NCBI RefSeq assembly: GCF_014698505.1
Contig: NZ_JACJTD010000002.1
Location: 248,001 to 312,000, forward strand
Length of the DNA: 64,000 bases
Direction: 5' to 3'
From: Nostoc foliaceum FACHB-393
GTDB lineage: Bacteria; Cyanobacteriota; Cyanobacteriia; Cyanobacteriales; Nostocaceae
In this document: positions 8,496-18,072 of the stretch, piece after piece
Layout: every line of letters starts with the position of its first letter
How positions within the stretch are numbered: position 1 is the first letter of the stretch
Program-made: the position numbers and the translations under genes
The notes under the pieces: model-generated
What the model was told of the DNA's origin: nothing
The model's input: the letters and a program-made list of their open reading frames with translations, nothing else
The model's database searches: none

Positions 8496-9083
8496 TTAAA
8501 AATTCCGCTTTAGCGGAAACACCTTAGCTAAATCAAGAGATAAATCAGGGAAGCAGGGAAAAGTTATTGTCTCATCTGACAGGAAAATTCGCTTATTTGA
8601 ATAACCATATCTGCCTTGATTATCCTGATATGGTTCACTGTAAGCTTCCAAATAATTATCGAATAAATTGAATAACCAATAATCAGTAATACCTCCTTTA
8701 GCATAGAGAGGTATTTTAACGTCTTGGTCATAGCCTAAAGAAGAATCTGAAACCTCTATTACTAAAAACACATCAGCCGCTTTAGGATGACCCGATAGAT
8801 AATCATCAGCACGGTTTTGAACAATCGCAAAATCAGGCTCAGGTTCGCTATTAGGTGGCAAAGCAATCGGCGCTTGTGATTGCAAAGTAGCCTTGTCTCC
8901 CAGTATTTTGGGGAGTTCCTTCCACAGTTTTCTTAAACAAGTTTCATGGGCTGTACCTTTAGATGCCATTTCAATAATTTCCCCATTAATTAATTCAATG
9001 TGGTCATCTTCATGGAAAAAGCCCAATTCTCCAAGCCTGTGGTATTCATCCAGTGTGAAGCGTTTAGCCTGAGCAATACTCAT
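8496..9083 (-). CDS. Uma2 family (DUF820) putative endonuclease
   Basis: A 195-residue member of the Uma2/DUF820 family, which is heavily expanded in filamentous cyanobacteria. Features are FTLDEYHRLGELGFF and IELINGEIIEM at the N-terminus, EPDFAIV, and VFLVIEVSDSSLGYDQDVKIPLYAKGG, which together form a PD-(D/E)xK-like core (D and E-x-S, then the conserved K). The biological role of the family is unknown. It lies 43 bp upstream of the PD-(D/E)xK-like hypothetical gene on the same strand, so the two may be co-transcribed. Confidence 0.85.
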   Translation of the reverse strand: MSIAQAKRFTLDEYHRLGELGFFHEDDHIELINGEIIEMASKGTAHETCLRKLWKELPKILGDKATLQSQAPIALPPNSEPEPDFAIVQNRADDYLSGHPKAADVFLVIEVSDSSLGYDQDVKIPLYAKGGITDYWLFNLFDNYLEAYSEPYQDNQGRYGYSNKRIFLSDETITFPCFPDLSLDLAKVFPLKRNF

Positions 9084-9174
9084 AACCTTACCTTTCTCTC
9101 ATTGCCATAATACTTATTCTAAATGTGTCAGAAATTGGTATGCTAAAGGCCGAGACTCGCTATGAAAGCAAACA

Positions 9175-11211
9175 ATGCCTGCGCCTACTACCAACCCCAC
9201 AATCACTGCCTTTCCCTTGACAGCCGTAGTCGGTCAAGAAGCAATTAAATTAGCCTTGCTGTTAGCCGCAGTTGATCCTGGTTTGGGAGGAGTAGCGATC
9301 GCAGGTCGTCGTGGTACGGCAAAATCTGTAATGGCTCGTGCTATCCACGCTCTACTACCGCCGATTGAAGTTGTCAAAGGCTCAATTAGCAATTGTGACC
9401 CCAACCACCCAGAAGAATGGGACGATCAACTTTTGGCGGAGTACGCAGACAAAGACATTCAAGATGTGCCCGTCGAAATTATTCCTGCGCCTTTTTTGCA
9501 AATTCCTCTAGGTATTACAGAAGACCGACTCCTTGGCTCAGTGGATGTTGAAAAGTCGGTAAAACAAGGAGATACCATTTTTCAGCCTGGATTACTCGCT
9601 ACAGCAAACCGGGGTGTACTGTACGTAGATGAAATTAATTTATTAGATGACCAAATATCAAATCAGCTTTTAACAGTATTATCTGAGGGACGCAACCAGA
9701 TTGAACGGGAAGGAATTAGTTTTCAGCATCCGTGCAAATCCCTATTTATTGCCACCTACAATCCAGAAGAAGGTGGATTAAGGGAACATTTGCTAGATAG
9801 AATTGCGATCGCACTCTCTGCTGACGGTGTACTTGGCTTAGATCAAAGAGTAGCAGCAGTTGAACAAGCGATCGCTTATTCTAAATCTCCCCAAGACTTT
9901 CTCCAACAGTACAGCGAAGACTTAGACTCCCTCAAAACCCAAATCATCTTGGCACGGGAATGGTTGAAAGAAGTCATCATCACCCATGAACAAATTGCCT
10001 ACTTAGTGGATGAGGCCATTCGCGGAGGAGTTCAGGGACATCGCGCCGAGTTATTCGCCACGCGGGTTGCCAAAGCGGCTGCGGCTTTGGAGGGACGGAC
10101 AACAGTTAATGCCGAAGATTTGCGCCGTGCTGTAGAACTGGTAATTGTACCACGGGCAACAGTTGTGCAGACACCGCCACCCGATCAAGCACCACCACCG
10201 CCTCCACCGCCGCCACAACAGAATCAAGAAGAACCCCAAGATGAATCAGAAGACGAAGAACAGGAGGAACAGGAAGAACAGGAAGAAAATCAAGAGCAAG
10301 AACCCCCCAGCATCCCGGAAGAGTTTATCTTTGATCCAGAAGGGGTAATCCTTGATGACAACGTGCTGTATTTTACTCAAATGGCGAAGCGGCAAGGTAA
10401 ATCTGGTAGCCGCAGTGTCATCTTTTCCGATGACAGGGGACGCTACATTAAACCAATGTTACCCAAGGGGAAAGCGCGACGCATTGCAGTAGATGCTACC
10501 CTAAGAGCAGCTGCTCCTTATCAAAAAGCACGAAGAGAAAGACAACCAGATAGAAAAGTTATTGTAGAACAGCCTGATATTCGCTCGAAACGCCTGGTAC
10601 GCAAAGCCGGGGCGTTGGTAGTGTTTGTGGTAGATGCTTCTGGCTCAATGGCCCTGAATCGAATGCAATCGGCTAAAGGTGCGGTGATGCAACTGTTAAC
10701 AGAAGCTTATCAAAACCGCGATCAAATAGCATTAATTCCTTTCCGGGGAGAACAAGCAGAGGTATTATTGCCTCCAACACGTTCTATTGCCTTAGCGCGT
10801 AACCGTTTGGAAAGGTTGCCCTGTGGTGGGGGTTCGCCCTTAGCGCATGGTTTAACTCAAGCTGTACGCGTCGGCTTAAATGCCCAGATGAGTGGAGATA
10901 TTGGGCAAGTTGTCCTTGTAGCAATCACCGATGGGCGGGGTAATATTCCCTTAGCGCGTTCTTTGGGTGAACAGCTTGAACCAGGAGAAAAGCCAGATAT
11001 CAAAGGAGAATTATTAGAAATTGCTGCTAGAATTCGTGCTTTGGGGATGCAACTATTAGTAATTGATACGGAAAGTAAATTTGTGTCTACTGGCTTTGCT
11101 AAAGAATTATCGCAAACAGCAGGCGGTAAATATTATCATTTGCCAAAAGCGACAGATCAAGCTATTGCTGCTATGACCAAAGGTGCGATCGCTGATTTAA
11201 AATCTAGATAA
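9175..11211 (+). CDS. chlD: Magnesium chelatase subunit D (ChlD)
   Basis: A 678-residue subunit of the ChlHID complex, which inserts Mg into protoporphyrin IX, the first committed step of chlorophyll synthesis. Order: an AAA+ module (GRRGTAKS near residue 43, DEINLLDDQ near 152), a Pro-rich then strongly acidic linker (about 335-380), and a von Willebrand A domain with the MIDAS motif DASGSM near residue 487 and the later TDGRGN. Length and layout match cyanobacterial ChlD. It is transcribed alone and divergently from the Uma2 gene. Confidence 0.97.
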   Translation: MPAPTTNPTITAFPLTAVVGQEAIKLALLLAAVDPGLGGVAIAGRRGTAKSVMARAIHALLPPIEVVKGSISNCDPNHPEEWDDQLLAEYADKDIQDVPVEIIPAPFLQIPLGITEDRLLGSVDVEKSVKQGDTIFQPGLLATANRGVLYVDEINLLDDQISNQLLTVLSEGRNQIEREGISFQHPCKSLFIATYNPEEGGLREHLLDRIAIALSADGVLGLDQRVAAVEQAIAYSKSPQDFLQQYSEDLDSLKTQIILAREWLKEVIITHEQIAYLVDEAIRGGVQGHRAELFATRVAKAAAALEGRTTVNAEDLRRAVELVIVPRATVVQTPPPDQAPPPPPPPPQQNQEEPQDESEDEEQEEQEEQEENQEQEPPSIPEEFIFDPEGVILDDNVLYFTQMAKRQGKSGSRSVIFSDDRGRYIKPMLPKGKARRIAVDATLRAAAPYQKARRERQPDRKVIVEQPDIRSKRLVRKAGALVVFVVDASGSMALNRMQSAKGAVMQLLTEAYQNRDQIALIPFRGEQAEVLLPPTRSIALARNRLERLPCGGGSPLAHGLTQAVRVGLNAQMSGDIGQVVLVAITDGRGNIPLARSLGEQLEPGEKPDIKGELLEIAARIRALGMQLLVIDTESKFVSTGFAKELSQTAGGKYYHLPKATDQAIAAMTKGAIADLKSR

Positions 11212-11234
11212 TTAGTCATTAGTCATTAGTCATT
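11211..11234. repeat. Heptamer tandem repeat (three copies)
   Basis: Three copies of ATTAGTC plus a partial fourth, starting on the chlD stop codon and filling part of the short spacer between the convergent chlD and sigF genes. STRR-type repeat. Confidence 0.8.
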
Positions 11235-11254
11235 GGATTTTTGACTCAGCACGA

Positions 11255-12040
11255 CTACGAACCAGTGGGCATTACCTGTGGTTGTAAATAGCAAATCAAA
11301 TCTTGAATTCCCTTTTGCAGATACCGCGTTACTGTCATTGGACTAGTGCCAATATTTTTAGCAGCATCCTTGCGAGAAAGTTCCTTCAAAAAAACCATTT
11401 CGACTGCCATTCGGGGCTTTTCTTCCAACATATTGATTGCACCTTGCAGTTGTTGGCGTTCTTCTTCTTGTTGTAAAAGAACATGAGAACGGGGACAAGG
11501 AAGTGCTTCACCCAAGGTTATTTGGCAATCAACATAGTTAACTGCGGTTGCATCTAAACTTAAAGGCATCCGATTTTGAGCGGCTAACTTGGTTTCTTGC
11601 CATTCTTGCACAGATACCCGCAGGTGGCTGGCAATTTCAGCATCCTTGGGCTGGCGACCTAAAGACATTGCCAAGTCCTTGCGAATCTTTTGCCCTTCAT
11701 TGTATAATTCTTGCCAACGACGGGGAATTTTTAATAGAGTACTGCGATCGCGCAAAAAGTGCAGCATCTCACCGCGAATGTATGGCACAGCAAAGGAACT
11801 AAAAGCATATCCTTGGCTGGGATCGAAACGCTCAATAGCCCTAATCAAACCAAAATACCCAATTTGTTCTAAATCTTCATAAGGTTCATTACATTGATGG
11901 CTGAATTTATGAGCCATCTTCCGTACTAAGCCAGTATGTAACTGTACAAGTTTATTACGAAGTTTAATAGAAGGATTCTGGTGGTACAAGTGTAATAATT
12001 CTATACCATCAGTTCGTAAAGAGGACTCACTTGTTGCCAT
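11255..12040 (-). CDS. sigF: RNA polymerase sigma factor, group 3 (SigF type)
   Basis: An alternative sigma factor of about 261 residues in the SigB/F/G class. Region 2 is clear (LEQIGYFGLIRAIERFDPSQGYAFSSFAVPYIRGEMLHFLRD), region 3 follows (RQPKDAEIASHLRVS), and region 4 has a helix-turn-helix (RKDAAKNIGTSPMTVTRYLQKG). Cyanobacterial SigF is linked to pilus and motility genes and stress. The second of two in-frame ATGs was chosen because AGGA lies 6 nt before it but abuts the first at 12046. No anti-sigma factor gene is adjacent. Confidence 0.9.
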   Translation of the reverse strand: MATSESSLRTDGIELLHLYHQNPSIKLRNKLVQLHTGLVRKMAHKFSHQCNEPYEDLEQIGYFGLIRAIERFDPSQGYAFSSFAVPYIRGEMLHFLRDRSTLLKIPRRWQELYNEGQKIRKDLAMSLGRQPKDAEIASHLRVSVQEWQETKLAAQNRMPLSLDATAVNYVDCQITLGEALPCPRSHVLLQQEEERQQLQGAINMLEEKPRMAVEMVFLKELSRKDAAKNIGTSPMTVTRYLQKGIQDLICYLQPQVMPTGS

Positions 12041-12365
12041 ATACATTCCTTTGTTGAAACTCCTATTCCTCAGAAAATGGAGTTGCGTATATTTTCTTCT
12101 AAGCTGTTATTATTCTGCTTAGTCAGGGAAGAATAAGCCATCGTCGTTTCACTGAACTTATGAGGGGCCGAACTCCATAATTCAGTATTTGTACGCATGA
12201 TTTTGCTAACCTCTCTGTTGCAGGTTATTTTTGTTTTTCACATAAAAATTTCAATATTGGATAATGTTTTTTGTTTAGTTGTCTCTTCCCCTTCCTGGTT
12301 TCTCGCCCAAAATCTTGGTAAGAATAGGAATAGGCAGAAGTTTTCCTAAAAAACAGTTTTTCAAT
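12041..12365. other. Divergent intergenic region, sigF and BI-1 gene
   Basis: About 325 bp that must hold the promoters of both divergent genes. I see no further gene. The frame of the downstream gene is open back to 12279 from a TTG, but that extension has no protein character. Confidence 0.5.
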
Positions 12366-13094
12366 ATGAGCAATACCAGTAATTTTCGTGAAGCTATGCG
12401 TGAGGCTAAATCTCACGCCCTTGTAGGCCCAAATGTGATTGCCAACGCCCTCCCCTACGTCGGTGGTGGATTAGTGCTAACGGCATTAGGAACCTACGGC
12501 GGTTTGGGAGTTATCCGTACTAACCCCGGAATATTCTTTCCCACCTTCATTGGTGCGGTGATTTTGGAGTTAATTTTGTTCTTTGTTGCCCAAAATGTTG
12601 CTCAAAAAGGTAACAAGGGGCTTGCACTACCACTGTTGGCAACCTATAGCCTCTTGTCTGGATATACTCTCAGTGGCTTGATATTTGTCGCTTTGAGATC
12701 CCAAGGTGTTGGCATTCAAGGCATTGGTTTAGCTGCCCTTGGTTGTGGTGTCACCTTCATTGCTGCCCGTCAAATTGGTTCAAATCTCTCTGAACAAGAT
12801 GGCATGGCTTTGACGAAAACCATTAATCTCGGTGTTATCGCCTTGGTGGTTGTGTGTCTTGCCCAATTCGGATTTGCCATGTTTGGTGTTTACACGCCAA
12901 ATTGGCTAGAAATTGCCATCTCCGGTTTGGGAGTATTTCTGTTTGTTGGGGTTTCTGTTGTCGACTTCTACATCTTGCCCCGCACTTACAGCGATGACCA
13001 ATATCTACCTGCTGCTTTATCGATGTACCTCACTTACATCAACTTGTTTGTCTTTATCTTGCGGTTACTAATTGCCATTAATGGCCGCGATTAA
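12366..13094 (+). CDS. Bax inhibitor-1 (YbhL/YccA-like) family membrane protein
   Basis: A 242-residue integral membrane protein with seven hydrophobic segments typical of the BI-1/TMBIM family (for example ALPYVGGGLVLTALGTYGGL, FFPTFIGAVILELILFFVA). The late segment carries the conserved acidic site VSVVDFYILP followed by YINLFVFILRLL. Eukaryotic and Bacillus homologues leak Ca2+ in a pH-dependent way; the bacterial role is otherwise unclear. The ATG at 12366 was chosen as start since the upstream extension lacks membrane or family character. A strong terminator follows. Confidence 0.87.
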   Translation: MSNTSNFREAMREAKSHALVGPNVIANALPYVGGGLVLTALGTYGGLGVIRTNPGIFFPTFIGAVILELILFFVAQNVAQKGNKGLALPLLATYSLLSGYTLSGLIFVALRSQGVGIQGIGLAALGCGVTFIAARQIGSNLSEQDGMALTKTINLGVIALVVVCLAQFGFAMFGVYTPNWLEIAISGLGVFLFVGVSVVDFYILPRTYSDDQYLPAALSMYLTYINLFVFILRLLIAINGRD

Positions 13095-13135
13095 TTGTCT
13101 GTAGACACTAACAAAAGTAAAGTTTTATAAAGTAA

Positions 13136-13170
13136 AACCGTGGTTAAATTTTTAGCAACCACGGTTTTTT
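13136..13170 (+). terminator. Intrinsic terminator after the BI-1 gene
   Basis: AACCGTGGTT pairs perfectly with AACCACGGTT across an 11-nt loop, followed by a run of T. Confidence 0.9.
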
Positions 13171-13224
13171 CATCTGTTTAACAGTAGAATATGTAGATAA
13201 GTTAAGCCTCAAGTGAGCAAAACT

Positions 13225-14389
13225 ATGCTTGAACTCTTAAATATCAAAATTGAAGTAGAAAGGTTGTCTAATATCTTGACCAAGGCCGAAGGCTGTCTTT
13301 GACTTCCGAGAATTGAGTGCAAGAATTGAGGACTTGAATCAATTAATTTCTCAAGCTACTTTCTGGGATAATTCTGTCACTTTCTATCAGACGCTTCAAG
13401 AAATTGAATCCCTTAAGGCTACCAAGAAACAGTATCAGCGATCGCACTTCATTCTAGAAGATATCAAGGCTGCACTAGAACTACTAGAATTATCTGCTGA
13501 TGAGGAATTTTTGCAAGAGGCGCAAGCCAACCTTACCCAACTCCAGCAAGAACTCGAAACAGTAGAAATACAATAATTACTGTCCGACCCCTGCGACGAA
13601 AAGGGGGCATTCTTGACAATTATGGCTGAGGTTGGAAGTATAGATTTCCAAGACTGGGCAGCTATGTTATTGCAGCTATACTATCGTTGGGCAGTAAATC
13701 ACAACCATAAAGTATATCTAGTGCAAGAGTCAGCAGGTGACTTAGGAGGGTTCAAACATGCCACCCTTGAAATTACAGGACGTTATGCTTATGGCTGAAT
13801 AAAATCGGAACAAGGAACTCATGCAAACATAAAGCGAAATTCTCCTGTTCATGGCAATGGCAAACGGCATACTTGCCTAGCCAGCGTAGAAGTCAGCCCA
13901 ATTTTAGATGAGTCTATTGATTTTGAAATTCCAGAGAAGCATTTAGAAATTACTTTGCCCCGGCATCGGGGGAATGTTAACCGCCCAGAAACATGGGTGC
14001 GAGTGTTTCATATTCCTACCGGGATTAGTGTATTTTCCGATCGAGAGCGCAGCCAGATGCCAAACAAAGAGAAAGCCTTAGCTATTCTCAAGAGTAAACT
14101 GTTTGCGATGCCTACGGCTGGCTACGCCTACGCACTAGCCCAAAATGTCCAGCAAGTTGATGAAATTCAACCTCGGCTGATAAAATCTCTATCCAGCAAG
14201 CTCATCCGTGAATATATCTTGCATCCTTACACCAAGGTGAAAGATTTACGTACCAATGTAGAAACACCTGCTGCGACAGAGGTATTAGACGGTAAAATCG
14301 ATTTGTTTATCAAAGCCTATCTACAACAGCTAAATCACGCTACTTCAGTAGGTGAAGAAGCGCTTGATAATTTCAAGTCACTTTTGTAA
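13225..14389 (+). pseudogene. Decayed second copy of prfB (release factor 2)
   Basis: The frame is homologous along its whole length to the intact prfB that follows. It begins with a 25-codon leader ending in CTT TGA C (13297-13303), the same +1 frameshift signal. The shifted frame then runs to 14389 but is broken by in-frame TAA (13574-13576) and TGA (13796-13798). The catalytic block [10 protein letters not shown] of the intact gene reads HRGNVN here, so the GGQ motif is deleted. SPF has become SPV, and a Nostoc repeat is inserted near 14108. It cannot make a working release factor. It looks like an old tandem duplicate still recognisable in sequence. Confidence 0.88.
14108..14140. repeat. 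Dispersed GC-rich repeat inserted in the prfB relic
   Basis: GCGATGCCTACGGC followed by GGCTACGCCTACGC replaces the sequence found at this point in intact prfB. It resembles the segment inserted in the NRPS gene at 53507-53539. Confidence 0.6.
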
Positions 14390-14506
14390 CTTATATAAGT
14401 AGTGTAGAAAAAATTTGCCCAACTACAGCTAAAATCAAGAAACACAAGTAGAATAAAGAGCAATTTTTTAATTCAAAGCGCTCTATCTCTCATTACAGCA
14501 AGCACT

Positions 14507-15629
14507 ATGGAAGTTTTAGAACTCAAACGCGAAATCGAAACGTTGTCTGGCCGCCTGGGTAAAACCCAGGACTATCTTTGACGTACCTGCACTGACAGCT
14601 AAAATTCAAGACCTCGAAAAAATATCAGCACAGCCAGAATTTTGGAATGACCAAACCCAGGCCCAGCAAACGCTACAAGAACTCAACGACCTGAAAGCCC
14701 ATCTCCAGCAATACGATCGCTGGCACGCCAATCTAGAAGATACTAAGGCAGTTGTTGAATTGTTGGAGTTAGAAACTGATGAGGCACTACTCCAAGAAGC
14801 AGAATCTACCATCACTAAACTGAATCGTGACCTGGATCAGTGGGAGTTACAACAGTTACTTTCCGGCCCCTATGATGCGGAAGGTGCTGTACTGACTATT
14901 AGTGCTGGTGCTGGTGGCACAGATGCTCAAGACTGGGCATTTATGCTGATGCGGATGTACACCCGTTGGGGCGAAGCTCATGGCTATAAGGTAACTTTAG
15001 CTGAAGAGTCGGAGGGTGATGAAGCCGGAATTAAATCGGCAACCCTAGAAATTACTGGTCGCTATGCTTATGGTTACTTGCGTTCAGAAATGGGTACACA
15101 TCGCTTAGTGCGGATTTCACCTTTTAATGCTAACGGTAAGCGACAAACCAGTTTTGCAGGAGTGGAAGTGATGCCACAGATAGATAACTCTGTGCAACTG
15201 GACATTCCAGACAAGGATTTGGAAATCACCACAACTCGTTCTGGTGGTAAAGGTGGGCAAAATGTCAACAAAGTAGAAACTGCGGTGCGGATTGTTCACC
15301 TTCCTACAGGTCTTGCTGTACGCTGTACAGAAGAGCGATCGCAACTGCAAAATAAAGAAAAAGCTCTAAATCGCCTTAAAGCAAAGCTGTTGGTCATCGC
15401 CAAGGAGCAACGCGCCCAAGAAATTGCCGAAATTCGTGGCGATATGGTGGAAGCCTCCTGGGGAAACCAAATCCGTAACTATGTGTTTCACCCTTACCAA
15501 ATGGTGAAAGATTTACGTACAAATACAGAAACAACAGCGATTGGCGATGTGATGAATGGCGAACTTGATCCATTCATTCAAGCTTATCTGCGCCAAGAAA
15601 ATAAACTGGTAGAAAGCACTCCTTCATAA
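14507..15629 (+). CDS. prfB: Peptide chain release factor 2, made by programmed +1 frameshift
   Basis: RF2 reads UGA and UAA stops and triggers peptide release. The first 24 codons from the ATG at 14507 end at an in-frame TGA (14579-14581) in the context TAT CTT TGA C. Slipping +1 there joins the long frame that ends at 15629, giving about 373 residues. AGGA lies just before the slip site, as in other bacterial prfB genes. The product has the stop-recognition SPF motif ([15 protein letters not shown]) and the catalytic GGQ ([10 protein letters not shown]). Annotation from 14760 alone would lose the N-terminal domain. A broken tandem copy lies upstream at 13225-14389. Confidence 0.96.
14576..14582 (+). 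promoter_or_regulatory. Programmed +1 frameshift site of prfB
   Basis: CTTTGAC heptamer: the TGA stop is slowly read when RF2 is scarce, and the ribosome slips forward onto GAC. This is the classical autoregulation of RF2. Confidence 0.93.
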
Positions 15630-15642
15630 TTGGAGATTAATG

Positions 15643-15696
15643 ACAAGTACTAAGTAATTATTTTTAACATTACTTAGCACTTGTTCTTTATTTTTA
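15643..15696 (+). terminator. Intrinsic terminator after prfB
   Basis: ACAAGTACTAAGTAAT pairs with ATTACTTAGCACTTGT (one mismatch), followed by a T-rich tract. Confidence 0.85.
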
Positions 15697-15835
15697 GTGT
15701 TTCATATTGGCGCGATGCACAGCATTCCCTCTGATTGGGGCGTTTTCAGAGAATTTCCTTAGCAATATACAGGCGATCGCAATTCTATCCCAGACCAACT
15801 GTTACAGTTATAAAAGAGTCTGTGGACAAATAACT

Positions 15836-15991
15836 ATGAGCAACTCTCCTTCAACAGAACCTCAACCTAGCTACGTAAAACTCGCCATGCGAAACATGGT
15901 GCGCAAGGGTGGAACTTCCCTGAAGCATTTTGCGTTGACTGCCGTAGGGCTTTTAGCTCTCCTTGTTGGTCTTGCTTACCTAACTCACTAA
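15836..15991 (+). CDS. DUF3285 family small membrane protein
   Basis: A 51-residue protein with a short polar head and one C-terminal hydrophobic helix (FALTAVGLLALLVGLAYLTH). It fits the small cyanobacterial DUF3285 family, found next to ybeY. The ATG at 15836 was preferred because the upstream extension to 15707 has no family character. Function is unknown. It ends 33 bp before ybeY and probably shares its transcript. Confidence 0.8.
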   Translation: MSNSPSTEPQPSYVKLAMRNMVRKGGTSLKHFALTAVGLLALLVGLAYLTH

Positions 15992-16024
15992 CGCCAAACT
16001 GTAAACCTCAGACTAGGAGACTGT

Positions 16025-16564
16025 GTGCCCCTGAGAGTTGAACTATATGTGGAGGATTATTTTTATGAGTTGTCCCCGACAACATCTGTAAAGACTGGGG
16101 ACACTCATCCCCGAATTACTCCTGAAACTTGGGAAAATTGGTTTAATGACTGGTTGGAAATACTTCACCCTCATATTCCGCCAGCGCCAAGTTATGAAAT
16201 CGGGCTGCGTTTGACAGATGACTCGCAAATTCAAGAACTGAATGCCCAGTATCGTCAACAAAATAAGCCCACAGACGTTTTAGCCTTTGCTGCTTTGGAG
16301 GTGGATTTTCCTCAAAGCAAAGAAATGCTTGCCTCTGTACCATTATACTTAGGTGATATTATCGTGTCTGTAGATACAGCACAACGTCAAGCTCAACAGC
16401 AGGAGCATACCTTACCAACAGAGCTAGCCTGGTTAGCTGCTCACGGTTTATTGCACCTCTTAGGCTGGGATCATCCTGATGAAGAAAGTTTGGGGCGAAT
16501 GTTAGAACAGCAAGTGAGATTGCTGAATGCAATAGGTATTACTATTGACATCGAATGGCATTAG
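16025..16564 (+). CDS. ybeY: Endoribonuclease YbeY (rRNA maturation factor)
   Basis: A 179-residue metallo-RNase for 16S rRNA 3' maturation and ribosome quality control. The zinc-binding motif H-x3-H-x5-H is seen in HGLLHLLGWDH. The preceding family block TDVLAF and LGDIIVSV is present. Translation most likely starts at GTG 16025. The N-terminal 50 residues are longer than in E. coli, as is usual in cyanobacteria. Confidence 0.95.
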   Translation: MPLRVELYVEDYFYELSPTTSVKTGDTHPRITPETWENWFNDWLEILHPHIPPAPSYEIGLRLTDDSQIQELNAQYRQQNKPTDVLAFAALEVDFPQSKEMLASVPLYLGDIIVSVDTAQRQAQQQEHTLPTELAWLAAHGLLHLLGWDHPDEESLGRMLEQQVRLLNAIGITIDIEWH

Positions 16565-16711
16565 CTTGTGTATCCCTTAGTGTTAATTTTAGGTAATACT
16601 TTTATAATACTTCTGTGGAAAATTGCTTAAAGATTGCCTCTAAGTTAATTCTGCCATTAAGATCGGCGAATATTCCCACTGTAGCAACTCTGTTCTTGTG
16701 TTTTTAAGTCT

Positions 16712-17167
16712 ATGTCCCAAAAAATTTCTTCATCACCAACGCCTACCTCGTTACAAACACTGGTGTCTAACGAACGGGAATTCTCCTGGAAAGTGGCCTC
16801 TAATTTATTTGTCAGTTTTAAATATGCCTGGGCTGGAATCAGCTATAGTTTTCAAACTCAACGTAATTTTCGCATCCACGTAAGTGTTTGTGCCTTAGCG
16901 ATCGCTTTAAGCGTTTTTTTGCATCTGCAAGCGGTGGAAATCGCAGTAATTGGCATAACTAGTGGTTTAGTTTTGGCATTAGAGTTACTAAATACAGCGA
17001 TCGAGTCCCTTGTGGACTTAACCGTTAAGCAGACATACCATGATTTGGCAAAAATTGCTAAAGATTGTGCGGCAGGTGCAGTCCTTGTCTCTGCTTTGGT
17101 AGCGGTGCTGGTAGCTGGTACGCTCCTGCTCCCTCCTCTGGTAAAGTTAATTATATCGGCTTTGTAG
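16712..17167 (+). CDS. dgkA: Diacylglycerol kinase family protein (DgkA)
   Basis: A 151-residue small membrane kinase, probably phosphorylating diacylglycerol or undecaprenol. After a polar N-terminal tail of about 30 residues come FKYAWAGISYSFQTQRNFRIH, three hydrophobic segments and the catalytic signature ELLNTAIESLVDL with AKDCAAGAVLVSA. In cyanobacteria it commonly precedes pabA/trpG, as here. Confidence 0.93.
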   Translation: MSQKISSSPTPTSLQTLVSNEREFSWKVASNLFVSFKYAWAGISYSFQTQRNFRIHVSVCALAIALSVFLHLQAVEIAVIGITSGLVLALELLNTAIESLVDLTVKQTYHDLAKIAKDCAAGAVLVSALVAVLVAGTLLLPPLVKLIISAL

Positions 17168-17256
17168 AGGTGACTTGCGACGCCGATAGCGTTCGCGTAG
17201 AGAAGCGGTAGCGAGTCATTGAGCGTCATAGCCCACCGCAGGCATCGCCAAGTAAC
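17168..17256. repeat. Dispersed Nostoc-type GC-rich repeat
   Basis: Starting at the dgkA stop, a GC-rich stretch with TAGCGTTCGCGTAGAGAAGC and further palindromic pieces stands out from the AT-rich spacers. Similar motifs are at about 1120-1162 and 34681-34756. No gene is visible from here to 17469. Confidence 0.6.
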
Positions 17257-17469
17257 TCGGTAAGAGATCACACTCTGTCTGATCCCCTTTGCAAAACATA
17301 TTCAAAATTTAAGTAGTGCGATCGTGCCAAACATCCTGGGTGAAGGGTTACTGGGTAATCTTTATGCGTCCACGCCAGCTTTATTTTTACACCTAGCGAA
17401 CAAATAGCATGAGATATTTGTCTATGCTTTTTGCAACTGATGAGTGGTAAAAACCAGGAGTGATGAGCT

Positions 17470-18069
17470 TTGATTATAGTTATCGACAATTACGACAGTT
17501 TTACATATAATTTAGTGCAATATCTGGGAGAACTGGCAGCAGATTTCCCAGTGGCAGATGATATTAAAGTTTTTCGTAACGACAAGATATCCATAGATGA
17601 GATTCGGGCATTAAAGCCAGAAGCTGTGGTTATTTCTCCTGGGCCTGGTCGCCCGGAAGATGCCGGTATTTCCCTAGAGTTGATTGAACAACTAGGCCAA
17701 GAGTTGCCAATTTTGGGTGTCTGTTTGGGACATCAAAGCATTGGTCAAGTATTCGGTGGTAAAATAATTTCTGCTCCAGAGTTGATGCATGGCAAAACCT
17801 CTCAGGTGTCTCACACTGGAGTGGGGGTTTTCCGGGGATTAGAAAATCCTCTAACCGCCACTAGGTATCATAGTTTGGTAATCGAACGTGAGACTTGCCC
17901 AGATGTGTTAGAAATCACCGCTTGGGTTGAAGATAACACCATTATGGGAGTGCGACACCGGAACTATCCTCACATTCAGGGCGTCCAGTTTCACCCAGAG
18001 AGTGTCCTGACATCTTCAGGAAAACAGTTATTGCAAAATTTTCTGGAACAGTTACAGTCGAGAGCATAA
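17470..18069 (+). CDS. Anthranilate/aminodeoxychorismate synthase glutamine amidotransferase component II
   Basis: A 199-residue class I glutamine amidotransferase (TrpG/PabA) that supplies ammonia for anthranilate or p-aminobenzoate synthesis. The start is IIVIDNYDSFTYNLVQYLGE, the nucleophile Cys is in GVCLGHQSIGQ, and the catalytic His-Glu pair is in QFHPESVLT. No ATG fits the frame; translation appears to start from TTG at 17470 (the nearby ATG at 17463 is out of frame). Which of the two pathways it serves, or both, cannot be told here. The MBL gene follows after 3 bp. Confidence 0.93.
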   Translation: MIIVIDNYDSFTYNLVQYLGELAADFPVADDIKVFRNDKISIDEIRALKPEAVVISPGPGRPEDAGISLELIEQLGQELPILGVCLGHQSIGQVFGGKIISAPELMHGKTSQVSHTGVGVFRGLENPLTATRYHSLVIERETCPDVLEITAWVEDNTIMGVRHRNYPHIQGVQFHPESVLTSSGKQLLQNFLEQLQSRA

Positions 18070-18072
18070 TTA

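Noticed and set aside
15707..15835. N-terminal extension of the DUF3285 protein
   Set aside because: The extension lacks family character; the ATG at 15836 gives a normal 51-residue member.
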